From: Dipteronia dyeriana
Lineage: Eukaryota; Streptophyta; Magnoliopsida; Sapindales; Sapindaceae
NCBI GenBank assembly: GCA_032871835.1
Contig: CM065295.1
Coordinates: 84,189,819 to 84,253,818, forward strand
Length of the DNA stretch: 64,000 bases
Direction of reading: 5' to 3'
In this document: piece after piece, positions 44,101 to 56,625 of the stretch
Position numbering within the stretch: the first letter of the stretch is position 1
Layout: every line of letters starts with the position of its first letter
The notes under the pieces: generated by a model
The model's database searches: none
What the model was told of the DNA's origin: nothing
What the model saw: only the letters and a program-made list of their open reading frames with translations
Program-made: the position numbers and the translations under genes

Positions 44101-45230
44101 GAGAATCTTCAAATATTGGGCATCACATGGTCGGGGTAAAACCCCTCCATTAGGTCGTGTAATCCAATATGCCTCATGGCCTGCTATTCATTCGATTTTG
44201 TACGGGCCTTCCTATTTGTCAGCCAAGGAACCTGCATCTTTATTTTTTGTGTTCAATGACACCTTTCTGAGTACCAGGTCTCCTAGCTGAAATTTTCTGA
44301 CCCAAACGTGAGAGTTGTAGTGGCGAGCTACCCTTTGCTGATATGCCATATTTCGTATTCGGGATCTCTCCCTTTTTTCTTCTAGCTCATCTAGACTTTG
44401 TAATAGCATATCAATGTTCTGCTCTTCATCGTATAGACTGACCCGGGGTGACGTATATGACGTTTCTATAGGAATAACAGCTTATGTTCCAAACGCTAAA
44501 GTGAATGGAGTTTCTCCTGTTGAAGTTCTCGTTGTTGTCCGATACGCCCATAACACTTCGAGAAGCTTTTCAACACAACTTCATTTCTTGGCATCTAGCT
44601 TTGCTTTGATAGTGTGCTTGATGACTTTGTTCACTGCTTCCACCTGCCCATTTGTCTGAGGGTGGGCAGGTGTGACATAGTAATTGGCAATCTGGTACTC
44701 TTTGCACAGCTGTCTGAATTTCAAGTTATCGAACTGAGTGCTGTTGTCTTTGATTATGGTGTTTGGGACTCCAAACCTATAAAGTATATTCTTTTTCATG
44801 AAAATTATGATGTTTGCTTCTGTGATGTGCACTAATGCTTCAGCTTCTACCCACTTCGTGAAATAGTCAACGGTTACTATTGCATGCTTTGCTCCACCCC
44901 CTGTCCTGTATGGCATTGGGCCGATTAGATCCAAACCCCACATGGCAAATGGCCATGGGGACGTGAGGTTTCGGAGTTGCTCAAGGGGTTTTCGGATGTC
45001 ATTAGCAATCCTTTGGCAAGTATTGCAACTTTCTGAACACTGTTGTGCATATGAGAATAGAGTAGACCAATAATAGTCTTGACTGAGTACCTTATGTGCC
45101 AAACTTTTACCCCCAGTGTGGTTTTCGCAAACTCCTCAATGGATTTCCTGTAATATCCGATATGCATCTTCCTCTGATACACATATTTGGAGTGTTCGGG
45201 AATACCCCATTCTGTATAGTTCTCCTCCAA
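44100..45230 (-). pseudogene. Gypsy integrase, pseudogene
   Basis: The minus-strand frame 45102-44581 has the zinc-binding CNTC pair and the catalytic DD35E set: Asp in MWGLDLIGP (residue 58 of the piece), Asp in IIKDNSTQFD (119) and Glu in NGQVEAVNK (155), so D-D spacing 61 and D-E spacing 36. The C-terminal part (44409-44212, RHYNSHVWVRKFQLGDLVL) is a typical end of a gypsy integrase. It inserts the cDNA into host DNA. Stops at 44578-44580 and 44209-44211 and a frameshift just upstream of 45102 break it. Confidence 0.88.
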
Positions 45231-45270
45231 CCAACGTGTATCTGGCTGATCTATACCTGATACGTTTTGC

Positions 45271-47960
45271 TTATAAGGGATCTTCCGGGAGCATGCCTTC
45301 TTCTAGGAACCTTTTTAGCTGAGTCATCCAAAGGTCTAGCGGTGTTCGAATTTCTAAAATTTCTAAGTTTCTTGGTTCAGCTGTGCTTGGTTTAAGGAGA
45401 TGTGCAACCGGAATGGTCTTTAGCCTGATTGTGGTTGTTGCTAACGCTAGCTTGGACAATACGTCTGCCTTTTCATTCTCCTCCCTAGGGATCTGGGTAA
45501 TCTTATATTCTTTAAATTTCTGGAGGAGCTGTTTTGTAATGTCACGGTAGATTATCATGCCTTCATCCTTGGCTTGGTACTCGTCCAGGATTTGGTTGAC
45601 AACTACCTGTGAATCACTGAATATCTCAACCTCATCTGCCCCAAGATCTATGCAGACTTTGAGTCCAACTAGTAGCGCCTCGTACTCGGCTTGTTTATTG
45701 GTTGTCTTGAAGTCAAACCTCATGGCACATTCGATGTCATCTTCTTCGGGGGTGCATACTACGATCTCTGCCTCACTGCCATGAGTGTTTGAAGAGCCAT
45801 CAATATACAACTTCCATGGGAAATTTTTACCCAACATCTTTTTTACTTCCAGGTTTGGTTCTGTGAATTCTGCTATGAAATCTGTCACTGCTTGCCCTTT
45901 GAGAGATGTCATGGGGATGTAGTAGATATCGAATTCACTTAGCTCGATTGCCCATTTGGTTAATCTCCCTGAAATCTCAGGCTTCTATAAAATTTGCTTC
46001 AACGGGCAATCGGTGAGAACCTGGATTGTGTGAGCCTGGAAGTATGACATTAGCTTTCTTGCTGATGAGACTAGTGCCAGGGCAATCTTTTCTGCATGTG
46101 AATATCTGGTCTCAGCCTGTAGAAGTGTCTTGCTGGTGTAGTACACTGGCTTTTGTACGTTATCTTCTGTTCTGACTAGAACTGGACTTGTTGTCAGTTC
46201 TGTAATTGACAAGTACAGTTGGAGTGTCTCCCCCATATGAGGTTTTGAAGGATGGGAGCATGTCCTAAATACTCTTTAATTTTTAAGAATGCATGCTCGC
46301 ACTTTTCATTCCATTCAAGTCCTTTCCCTTTTCTAATTATTTTGAAAAAGGGTGCATATCTGTCTGTGGTTTTTGAGATGAATCTTCCTAAGGAAGCCAG
46401 ACATCCTGTTAGGCGCTGTACTTCTTTGAGTGTCCTTGGTGAAGTCATTTTATGTAGGGCTTGGATCTTCTCGGGGTTGACTTCGATTCCTCTTTGATGG
46501 ATTTGAAATCCCAGGAATCTTTCTGAAGGAACCCCGAATAAACACTTGTTCGGATTTAGCTTCATTTGGTATCTCCTCAAGACATCAAATGTCTCCCGCA
46601 GATCTGAAGTATGCTTGTCTGCTGTGATGCTCTTGGTCAGCATGTCATCAATGTATACTTCCATGTTCCTTCCTATTTGCCGTGAAAAGATTTTGTTGAC
46701 CAACCTTTGATAAGTTGCTCATGCATTTTTCAGTCCAAAGGGCATCACAGTATAGCAGTACAAACCCTGATCAGTTGTGAATGCTGTTTTTTCTTCATCA
46801 GCCTTGTTCATCCTGATCTGGTTATACCCCGAGTAAGCATCCATGAAATTGAGTATCTCATGGCCTGATGTAGCGTCCACCAACTGATCTATCCTTGGAA
46901 GTGGAAAACTATCTTTCAGGCATACTTTGTTCAGATCTATGAAATCTACGCACATCCTCCACTGTCCATTCTTCTTTTGGACGAGGACTAGATTAGCCAC
47001 CCATTGAGGGTAATTGACCTCTTTAATTGATCCTACAACGAGTAGATTCTCTACTTCCTGTTTGATCACCTGACTTCTTTCAAGGTTGAATGATATTCTC
47101 TTTTGTATCACCGGTTTTGCATTCGGGTCTATTGTGAGATGGTGGGATATTATTCGGGCATCTATCCCGGCCATGTCTTCATGACTCCAAGCGAACACAT
47201 CCATGTATTCTTTAAGTAGATAAATGAGGCTTTGTTTGACTCTTCCTTCTAGATTGGCCCCGACCTTGACTTTTTTGTCTAGTTCATCTTCTTTCAGGGC
47301 GATTTCTTCAACCGGTTTCGTTTTAGATTCATTCAGTTCTTCTCTTGGATCAAACTCGAATGATAAAGGCTTTTCGTTCTGACTCGGCTGTGTTATAGTG
47401 CAAACCTGTTCATTCTTGTCTTTGTATACTGACATGTTAGCTCTTCGGGTCATCTCTTGAGATCCTTTGACTACCCCGACCCCCTGTTCAGTCGGGAATT
47501 TCATCATTAAGGCATAAGTGGCTGTTACGGCCTTAGTTTTATTTAGGGATTGTCGTCCCAATAGTGCATTATATTGACAATTCTCCAAGTATACTACCAC
47601 GAAGTCGAGCAATATAGTTCTCTGGCAAGGTGCTACTCCAATCTTCACATGTAGTTTTACCGTCCCGAGTGACCTGACTTCAACTCCCCCGAATCCTCTG
47701 AGTGGGGTATGGAAGGGTTATAGATCATTTCGGTCTAACCTGAGTTGATCGTAGACAGCTACATTGAGAATATATGTTGAGTTTCCATTATCTATCAGGA
47801 TTCTCTTGACTTCCCGGTGACCAATCCGGGCACTTATCACCAAGGCATCATTTGGCCGAACATCTATACCATGTGAGTCTACTTCTGTTAATGTTTTTGG
47901 GTCTCATCCTTCCTTTATCCTCTTCGGGTCTGGCTCGACCGAGTTTACATCAAAGTTATT
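45271..47960 (-). pseudogene. Gypsy protease, reverse transcriptase and RNase H domains, pseudogene
   Basis: In order on the minus strand: a protease remnant (ILIDNGNSTYIL near 47795, then YNALLGRQSLNKTKAV in the frame 47648-46719); reverse transcriptase with KKNGQWRMCVDFIDLNKVCL, MDAYSGYNQI and MPFGLKNA; and the catalytic YIDD at about 46655-46644 (frame 46703-46194). RNase H follows (YYTSKTLLQAETRYSHAEK, 46236-45985), then a second RNase H (45912-45271) with its acidic residues in LYIDGSSN, KQAEYEAL and IFSDSQVVV. The second RNase H is the mark of the Tat group. It is broken by a TGA just after MPFGLKNA (about 46716-46718) and by frameshifts near 46236 and 47650. The protease motif reads DNG where DGG or DTG is usual. 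Confidence 0.88.
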
Positions 47961-47968
47961 TCTTGCTT

Positions 47969-49711
47969 CTACTGTTTCTCTGATTTTCTGAGTTCGTTCT
48001 CGGTTACTTGATTGGCCTCTAGACTGTTCCTTTGGTTTTGACCAGTGCCGTGATCGATTCTGATCTCTTTCTTTGCTTCTGATTTTTTATCCCTTCTCAA
48101 AATCACATCCTGTAGATGTCCTTCCCGAATGAGGGTTTCTATGTAATCTCTAAGCTGGTAACACTTAGAGGTCTCATAACCGGTTTCCTTGTGGAACCGG
48201 CAGTATTTGGTTGTGTCTCTCCGAGCAAACTGAGATTGACGGCGTGACTCTTGTACCATATTCTTTGTTTTTAGAATGGCCAGGATTTCCTCCTGTTTTT
48301 TTCGAAGAGGGGTGTAACTGGTGTATCTACCTCGGTACTTCTCGATGGTCCTTGCTTTTTTCTTTGCCATTTCCTTTCTGTTTTCCCTTCTGGTTTTGGC
48401 CCTTAGACTCAACATCCTTCTGTTTGGGTTTTCCTCCGTGCATATAGCATCCTCCAGTGGCCAATTCTTTTTCCTCGGCCAGTTCATATCCTCCCGTCAT
48501 ATCCATCATGTCTGTATATCTAGTCAGCCAGGCTCTCCTTAAATCAAAAGATAGTCGACCATTCTGTAGGTTGTTGATGAACGCATCAATTATTGCTTCA
48601 TCATTTGCACTGCTAATTTCTGACACTGCCAATTTCTGACACTGCCAATTTCTGACACTGCATGGCCGAATCTTCCCAAGTATTTCTTCAGTGACTCATC
48701 CTTCCCTTTCTTTATTTGAGAAAGATGAGCTACTGACTTTTTCCTGTGAACGTTGCTTAGAAATTACCTCGAAAAGCTCATGCTCAGTTCACTGAAACTT
48801 CTGATGCTTGCTGGAGGCAATCTCCAGAACCACCTCGAGCCCATGTCTCCCAGAGTTTGTGGAAAATTGAGACATAGTAAGGGATCACTGTGGGCATACT
48901 GAGCCATGACACTTTTATAGCGTTTCACGTGCTCTTTTGGATCTGTATATTTCTTAAACTGCTCCACGTGTGGCATCCTGAATCTTTCTGGGAATGGGGT
49001 CCGTAGGATTTCCTTGGTAAATGGACTGTCAGAATCTTCATCAGACAAATCATTATACCCGTAACGTCTGACCAGTGTATCCATTTGACGCCTATTGTTC
49101 TCGACTTCTTGAGTTAGGCTCTAGATTATGACATCTCTGTCTTCCACCAGGCTACCCCGATGGTTGAACCGTTGGGTGACTGTCATTCTTTCTAGCTTTT
49201 CACTTTGATGCAGAGTTTCTCGCATGACTCCGTGATGACGCTTGCGATAGTGCTGATCGCTATCTTCTGATGACTACCGATCCCCATGTCGGTCATGTTT
49301 GCGGTGTCTAGTACGGACTGTCTGGTCCTGGTCCTGCTTCTGGCGTGGTCGTTCCTCTTCAGGTGTTTCACGTCCAGTCTGTTTGATTGGGGTAAGGTTC
49401 CTTCCGACTCCTGGTGTATTTATTTCTGGCCCTACTACCACCCAACGAAGCCTTACAGGTCGGAGGTTAGGAGTTGGTGCTTCTGTGGCCAGTAGATCAA
49501 CTCCTTCCTTTGTTGCGTCTGCCACCAGTTGCTGCAACGCTTCTCGAAAACGTTGAGTCAAATCTCCACTGGTTGGAGGAACCTGTTGGATCCCCGCCAG
49601 GAATGTAGGTTGGTTCTCTGTTGTTGCAGTGAGATCCCGTGAGGTACTGCCAATATAAAAGTTATCCGGAGATTTTTGGACATCCCCGAAATTGCTTTTG
49701 CTTCCTGCCAT
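47969..49711 (-). pseudogene. Gypsy gag, pseudogene
   Basis: Gag starts MAGSKSNFGDVQKSPDNFYI at 49711. A Gln/Arg/Asp-rich part is followed by the capsid-type segment TPFPERFRMPHVEQFKKYTD and FSELSMSFSR (49084-48764). It continues after a frameshift (48632-48327) and ends with a zinc-knuckle-like motif CRFHKETGYETSKC (about 48202-48161), in which the usual His of the GH pair is Tyr. In-frame stops at 49274-49276 and near 49118 and two frameshifts disrupt it. Gag forms the particle in which reverse transcription takes place. Confidence 0.85.
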
Positions 49712-49743
49712 CGCTTCTGATCAAGTAGGAGGTTCGAGCCCCT

Positions 49744-49758
49744 CATTGTAGCGCCAAT
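49744..49758 (-). other. Primer-binding site of the gypsy element
   Basis: ATTGGCGCTACAATG directly follows the 5' LTR end (GTCAACA) on the minus strand. The TGGCGC start is shared by many plant gypsy elements; the tRNA primer was not identified. Confidence 0.6.
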
Positions 49759-50631
49759 TGTTGACGTTGATTTCTGGATTGTATCAGAAAAGTCAACAAG
49801 TATTGGATTTCGGTTGAGATTTCAAAGAGAGAGAGAATGAGAAAGTAAACAAGACACGAGTTTTTTACGTGGTAAAACTCTGATGACCGGAGAAACGTCC
49901 ACGAGTGGTTGAATGATCAACCTAGCCAAAATCCACTATGAATTTGGAATATTACAAGCTCTTGATCTCTCTTTTTTCTCTGAATTTTGCTATGATTTAT
50001 GTGTATGCTCTATTGTCTATATCTCTTTTTCAGCGAGATTATGGGTTTATTTATATGTGTATAGAGCCATAATCTGCTTTGTACAAGTAATAGATCTTTG
50101 TATTTAATTACAATTATTTTCTCGTTTGGAGCTGATTGTCTTCTTTCCTGTTTCGGAGTCTTATATTGAGATCGAATGTGACTTCAATAACGTAGTCTAA
50201 TTTGGACCTGTTTCCTTATAAGAACGTCGTCTTTTTAAAGAAATAAAGTTGTTGTCTGATTGGGAACCCTTCCAGCTCAGTATTCTGTTCTCTTTGGAAT
50301 TCCTTGATATGGATATCTTCATGTATCCTTATGACTTGATCCACGTGAGCTACGCACTGGTACTTTTATTTGATTTTCATCATGCTTGTCCCGAGTAAGA
50401 GCAATACCTACTGGTCCCGAGTAGAAACGTCATTTAACCAGTCCCGAGTGTCGTTAGCTGATTCCGAGTAATATATGATATGAGTGGGTTCTGTTCAATA
50501 TCTGCTTACTCGGGTTCTCTTATTCGATGAAGTCTTGTAGGATATTTTCTGAACATCTATTCGGATATCCACATAGCAATTTAGCCTATTTGTTTGGTGA
50601 CGTGTTCATGTGATAAAATTCACATATGACA
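49759..50631 (-). repeat. 5' LTR of the gypsy element
   Basis: 873 bases; on the minus strand it starts TGTCATATGTGAATTTTATC and ends GTCAACA. It contains the promoter of the element. Confidence 0.93.
50048..50055 (-). promoter_or_regulatory. TATA box in the gypsy 5' LTR
   Basis: TATAAATA on the minus strand, placed suitably to start the genomic transcript within the LTR. The same motif is kept in the 3' LTR. Confidence 0.55.
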
Positions 50632-53600
50632 AAAGGTAAGTTTGTAACAATGACCCTTTTACAATATAAAATATCAACGCACGATGCTTTCAAGTGAGGA
50701 TGTGCATGGTCTAATTTGATACAATTTCACCTAGACTTGAATAAAGCCAAACAATTTGATCCTTCGAAATGAAAATCAATTTTGACCAATCATTTTCCTA
50801 AACTGACAAAACCAGATTGGTTTGGTTCGATTCGGTATGATTCGATTATTGATTTTGTATTTGATTTGGAATATTGTAATTATAGTTATGCAATTTAAAA
50901 TCTATATCAAATGTTGGGTTTACTTTAAAGAAATATATAAGGTACGATGAATAAATACAATTTGTATAATAACTACTGCTTAAAAAGAAAGGATTGGGTG
51001 TGGCATGTGGTAAAATAAAATACTTGTATTAAAGGTGTTTGGTTTGGATTTGATGAACTAGAACCAAGTGGTTTGGTTCCGGTTCAGCTTTTAATGGGAT
51101 TTTTTTGCACAATCATACTCACAGGTGGTTTGAGTTATTGAGTGTAATCAAATTGATCAATTGGACAAGTAAAAGCTGTAAAATAAATGACTCTGTTGGA
51201 TTATATTAAATAAACCTTTTCTTACTTGATAGAATGTTGATTATAACAATATCAATATCTGTATTTAAAAAAAAAAAAATCAATATCGATATCTAATCTC
51301 AACCTTGGTTTTATATATAAAAATACATATTTAACTATTTAATAATTTAATGTCCTATTCAAAAAAGAAATCAATTATGATTACATATGATTAGTAAAGC
51401 AACAATCCTTTGCGGTAACACAATTAGTGTAATACTATTTACAAACTAAAGAAAAATCATTTTGAACTATAATGATATGTTTTCATAAAAAAAAATAATA
51501 AAAAAAAAAACTGAATTGGAGCACCTTAACATTCGGTCAAAATGTGATTAGGTCGCACTTGTGTCAAAATGATAAATTAATACCTTTGACAATTTTATGA
51601 AATATCCAAATTACTTCTAAACAACCTATTTTAATAACTACAACAATAGTTTTATTATATATATAAACTATGGGAGGTCCAAAGGAGATCAAATGATATT
51701 GGTTTGATCTTCATCGAGGATATCTAAATCAAATATCCTGTAATGGAAATTGAAAAATAGGTCATTGATCTCAATAGTGAATTCACCGCATAGAAACTAT
51801 ATATTTTCTAAAAAAATGAAGAACCAGCTCTGAAGTATATTATATATATATATAGTTTTTCTATTATCAGTTCCTTATACGTAGGCGATTGGATTGTAAA
51901 GATGTTTTTACAAGTGCATGTATTGTCAAAGTATCTTTTAAATGCAATGACCCATATATAAAAAAGTAATATATCTAGTATAAGTTCGAACCGACGATAG
52001 AAAATTTATATATATTTCAATAAGGGCTTTAATGAAATCACTTTTTTTTAATCTTTTTTTTTTTTGGATAATGTGTTCGATGTAATCTAACAATGAATAC
52101 AAATTGAGAATTTTTCAACACTACGATTATTTTTCTTAAAATTTTCTATTTTTTTTCAATTTTTCGATGCGTTCATATTTAACAAAATCGGAATAAATTG
52201 TAGCAATGCTTGAAAAAATCTTATTTTTTATTGATAGGTTGATTTCATTGAAGTTATCATACACAAAAAAATCTGATTAAAATCTATAAAAATCGATGTG
52301 ATATCATTAAAGTTCTTACAAAAATTATAATAAGAAATCATCTATGAGAGAACCACTACACGTATATAATCTTTTATTTTATTATTTTTTAAATAAATTT
52401 TATTTTATTGAAGATTATTTTATTCAATTTCTTTTAAGGGTAAAATGACTTAATTACTGTATTAATATAAACTTAGTTAAATGTCTTAATACTAACAATC
52501 AACCGTTTGGTCAATACTATTTATTAATTTGTCATTTTGTTATAGTTGCACTTTGACCGGACACTCAATTACAAGTTGCCAAAAAAAAACATGTAATTTC
52601 ATGAAAAAAGTATTAATTATAATATCAAAACGTGACAAAAAAAAAAGCGAAGATATTTATCGATACACAACTTTTTGTACCATTTTTCATAGAAGGGATT
52701 GCTTTTTTTTTTTTTTTTGTTAAAATTTAATGGGTCTGAACTGAAATCATTAAATTATTTTGTTTATTTTGTTAAGTAGTTAAAAAACTTTAAAATATAT
52801 TTAAAAAACTTTAAAAAATAAAGTTAGAAATCCTGATTTTTAACTTAATTCTAAATCACTGGATTACAATTAAAATATTCTCTTTCAAGTCTATCCTCTC
52901 AAAAAAGATATATTTTTAAATTTATCATAATTTAATATGGTGTATGGATTTTTCTTTTAACATATTTATTAATAAATAGTTTTTGGAAAGATAAAAAAAA
53001 CTTAATAACTTCTCATAGAAACCGGTAAATATAATTCAAGAACCTATTTTAATAAAAAAAATCAATAACTTTTTCTTTGAGTTCATATGAATCAGGAAAC
53101 CAAACAAAATTACAATAAATTAAACTTGAACATTTGTTTACGTAATATATATATGTTAAATTATTTTTTTTAATTAGTATGTATATAAATATAAAATTAT
53201 TTATTTTTAAACAATTTATTAAAAAAAATAAACATATTAATAATACATTCAAATAAAAAAAAAACACATTTTCAGACTTATTTATATTTTAACCCCCTAT
53301 TCAATCCTTAGAAAAATTAGTATTATTTGGTTTTAAAAACAAAAACAACACAATGGACTACATTGCACACCGGAACTGATAAATAAATTATAGTTTGATA
53401 GTGGCGCTGGGCTCTGGTTATTGATTGGGCACAAAGTTTCATAGTTTTGTCATCTTCTTCTTTTTTCTTCTAATGCAAGCTTGACGAATCATTATTTAAA
53501 ATAAAAAAAGTGACATCAGCATAAGAATTTTATTTAACCACATGATTTTTTTATTAAATTGGAGTCGGTGAAAACTATCCTTTATTTTTATTCATTTAGA

Positions 53601-54113
53601 AAAAATAAAAAATTCATATAATTCTATAATTTATAGTATATTAACCATTCATATAGCATATCAATTTAGAAGAAAAAAAAGTAATAATAAAATTTAAAAG
53701 GCTATTTAAATTATAATTTTTAGTATAGAAAGTGAATATATGCTATTGAACAAATATTTAAATAATTGATAATTCATCAATCGTTTTCTTCCTCTTATCT
53801 AATCTTTAGCAACAAAAAAAAAAGTTCCAGAAGTAATTCTCAAATTTTATTTATTTATAAGGCAAACTTTAATATAAATCTTTTTGTTTATATGGCCATG
53901 TAAATGTTTATATAAATTATACTTTCTAGGTTCCAAATAAAGAATTTTTAGTAAATAAATACAAAATGAACTGATTTCCGTCAAAAAATTTAGACAGTAG
54001 TAACGTTTGTTTTTATAAAAATGTTAAAGTAGTAACATAAGTTGGTAGTCATCTTCAAAATTATCCAAGTGATGGGACATTGACCTAATACGTGTGTCAA
54101 CTTGATAATCAAC
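50632..54113. other. AT-rich intergenic DNA
   Basis: No gene was recognised. Near 50690-51130 there are worn GGTTTGGTTCGATTCGGT and GGTTTGGTTCCGGTT motifs and a GTGCATGGTC phrase, which suggest an old non-autonomous element without traceable ends. The remainder is A/T-rich with poly-T runs (for example about 52689-52710). Confidence 0.5.
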
Positions 54114-54130
54114 CTAATCCAATCACTTTT

Positions 54131-54360
54131 TTTTTTTTTTTTTACCCGAAGGTTATAACTGCTGGGACCTTTGACGAGATATGACTCTACTAACACAATA
54201 CAGACTACTATTCCTACAATAGAGGAGACGGAACCCACACTTAGAATTAATGGTTAAGGAGGGACAAATTATATATATATATATATGCACCACATGCGTT
54301 GAGCCGTGGTGGTGGAGATTTTCAAGGGAGAGTCCAACCACATTGGCAAGAGGCCCTGGG
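54131..54360 (-). mobile_element. SINE retroposon with target-site duplication
   Basis: CTAATCCAATCACTTTT occurs at 54114-54130 and again at 54361-54377, a target duplication of 13-17 bases. Between them lies a 230-bp unit that, on the minus strand, starts GGGCCTCTTGCC and ends in a poly-A tail (the T run near 54127-54143). This is the structure left by LINE-mediated retroposition. Near the 5' end, GTGGTTGGACTCTCC has the feel of an RNA polymerase III internal promoter box, as in tRNA-derived SINEs. A short (TA)n run lies inside. No protein is encoded. Confidence 0.8.
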
Positions 54361-54377
54361 CTAATCCAATCACTTTT

Positions 54378-55824
54378 GATTTTGGGATTCTAAACTTTAA
54401 AAATCATTTTAATATGAGTTGAAATAAATATAAGATTGTTTGGGATTCCAAAGTTTAAAAATCATTTTAATATGAGCTTTATAGATGAGTCTAACTTGAG
54501 AATCAATACATGCATTCTAAAGTTTAAAAGTAAAACAAACTCTTTTTTTTTTCTTTTTTCTTTTTTCTGTTTTTCATTTGTCAATCCTTTGCCTACCTGT
54601 TTTCTACGTATTTCTATCACAATTTTTGTTTTGACTATGACAATTATTTCGAATTGTTTTTAGGATCACATTGAACCCACAATCTCTACATTTGTTATTA
54701 TTATTGTTAGCTACTTCATGATTTAGTTAGGAGGGTTATATTGAACCTACAACCGTACCTTCGTAATTATTATGATTATTATGATTATTTATATTATTAT
54801 TATTATTATTATTACCTATTACAATTAATTTAAGATTTTTAGAAGGGATATATTGAACCCATAGGCCATAACTCCTTGGCAAAGTTGTGAAAATAATACC
54901 ACAAGGCTAGCCACATTTAAAACTATACATAATTTGTTAGTTATTTGTGCTAAGATTTTTATATTTAGTATCATTTGAACCAACTTAAACAAATTTCTAG
55001 CTTAGCTACTAAATTTACTTATTGGAATTTCAATCAAAATTTATTTATATGTATTATATATATATAATCTATATGCAATACAAAAGTACTTTAAAAAAAC
55101 AAATTACATTCTAATTATTATTGTTGTGTCTTGAAATTCTAAGTTGATATATTTATTAGATATGGTGTATAAATGTATTCATAAGCTTGATGAAACGAGA
55201 TTGATGCTTATATTATTAAGAACTCAATTGGGTCTCTCGGATCAGACAAAGAAAGAAGTTATAGGACTCGTTGAGTTCGTATGTTTTGATGTCTATCATT
55301 CGTTTAGTATAAGGACGAATCCAATCTAGAATATGAACCGTAAAAGAAAATAACCACAGGAATACTAGTAGTATTGGTCATTTATCCACCGATAAAATAA
55401 AAGGTATACAAATAGATTCTATATCCATTTTAAAATTTATTTATTTTTATATACCACGTCGTAGTGATTCGAATCTAAACATTATCAAACAAAATGATAT
55501 GTGTTTATAATTAAGTCACATTAAATGGTGGTGATCCTTTCTTAAAATTGAAAATGTAAATTCCATAGGAATAAATTAAATCAAACTCTATTAGTTTATT
55601 ATTTCATACATATTCAAAGTGCGTGTCTGTTTGTATATCCTAAAGTTCTTGCACATCAACTTTACGATGTACTATTTTAAAAGTGCAACATTTTATTAAT
55701 AGTTAACAAATATAATTATAGAAATTATAAAGTCAAGACTATCATGATATAATTAATCCAAGCTCACATATTTTGGTTAAAAATCACACGTGTTTCTAGA
55801 TTAAACATGTACAATTCTAGGGTA
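54378..55824. other. AT-rich intergenic DNA
   Basis: No gene was found. A 30-base phrase with AAAAATCATTTTAATATGAG occurs at about 54395-54420 and again at 54450-54477. Short trinucleotide TTA runs lie near 54793-54815. Confidence 0.5.
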
Positions 55825-56625
55825 ATTTCAATAAAGTTCATATTTTTTAACAAAACGTCACCTATTTAAATATTTTTAGTATATTAGTAACTTAAGTTTC
55901 TTGTTTTTTTTAAATAAAAAAATACATCAATTTAGTATATTTAACCAAAATACTAATGATCAACTCTCTGTATATATATTAGTACAATTTTACCATTGGC
56001 AATATGATTTATTGAGTTTTAAAAAATATATTAAAACGGTTTATAAAAATAAATAAATAACAGAAATTCATTTTCAAAAAACCAAAAAAGAAAAGAAAAA
56101 AAATGAATGAATTATTAAAAATTTAATGTTAAAATAAATAATAAATTGAAATTATTTGCAAAAAATAAAAAAGTTTTTCAAAAAAAGTTTTTTTAAAGTA
56201 AATGGATCTCCACCGTTTGATTTGGATCGATCAAATGGTGGAGATCCATTTACTTTTTTTTATTAAAAAAATATTTTTTTTAAATACACAATTTTTATTT
56301 ATAAAAATACTTACAATTTATTATTTATTTTAACTTTATATTTTTCAAAATCCATTAGTTTTTTTCATGTTTTTAAATATATATTTTAGAAAATAAATTT
56401 ATGTTGTCACTTTATTTTTATAAAACATTTTAATATTATTTATTTTTATAAACGAATAAATCATCTTGATAAGACTAAAATTGTACTTATATATATTTAG
56501 AATTGACCTTTAATATTTTGATCTAATATATTAAAGTGGTGTATTTTGAAAAAACAAGGGATTTAAGTTACTAATATGCTAAAGACATTTAAATATATGA
56601 TATTTTAGTAGAACTTTCGTGATCT
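55825..56625. mobile_element. Palindromic fold-back element of about 800 bp
   Basis: The left half (about 55825-56221) and the complement of the right half (about 56230-56625) align along their whole length. Shared phrases include ATATTAGTAACTTAA, AGTACAATTTTA, TTTATAAAAATAAATAA and GTTAAAATAAATAATAAATT. The centre is an almost perfect hairpin. Only eight bases separate the arms. No coding sequence is present and the target duplication was not resolved. Confidence 0.78.
56195..56256. repeat. Central hairpin of the fold-back element (27-bp arms)
   Basis: Arms 56195-56221 and 56230-56256 are complementary except for one base. They contain GGATCTCCACC and GGTGGAGATCC, with the loop TTGGATCG. 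Confidence 0.92.

Larger units (their letters stand above)
39610..50631 (-). mobile_element. Tat-lineage Ty3/gypsy LTR retrotransposon (11.0 kb)
   Basis: Two LTRs of about 0.9 kb (39610-40512 and 49759-50631) flank gag and pol on the minus strand, in the order gag, protease, reverse transcriptase, RNase H, second RNase H, integrase. On the element's strand the LTRs start TGTCATATG and end GTCAACA. A polypurine tract (40513-40523) and a primer-binding site (ATTGGCGCTACAATG, 49744-49758) are in place. The extra RNase H domain and the antisense coding region between pol and the 3' LTR are marks of the Tat group (Retand-like). The LTRs are very similar, so insertion was fairly recent, yet gag and pol carry stops and frameshifts. 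The 5-bp flanks (AATGA and AAAGG) do not match. Confidence 0.93.

Noticed and set aside
44414..44835. Plus-strand frames across the gypsy integrase
   Set aside because: Shadows of pol; unlike the antisense ORF at 41008-42899 they overlap a conserved sense domain and have no splice or start signals.
50690..51130. Possible old MITE with GGTTCGGT-type motifs
   Set aside because: The start phrase GTGCATGGTC has no convincing inverted partner at the right and no 8-bp duplication.
55144..55329. 61-residue frame (MIYLLDMVYKCIHKLDETRL)
   Set aside because: Short, no recognisable domain, no splice or promoter context; cannot be separated from chance.
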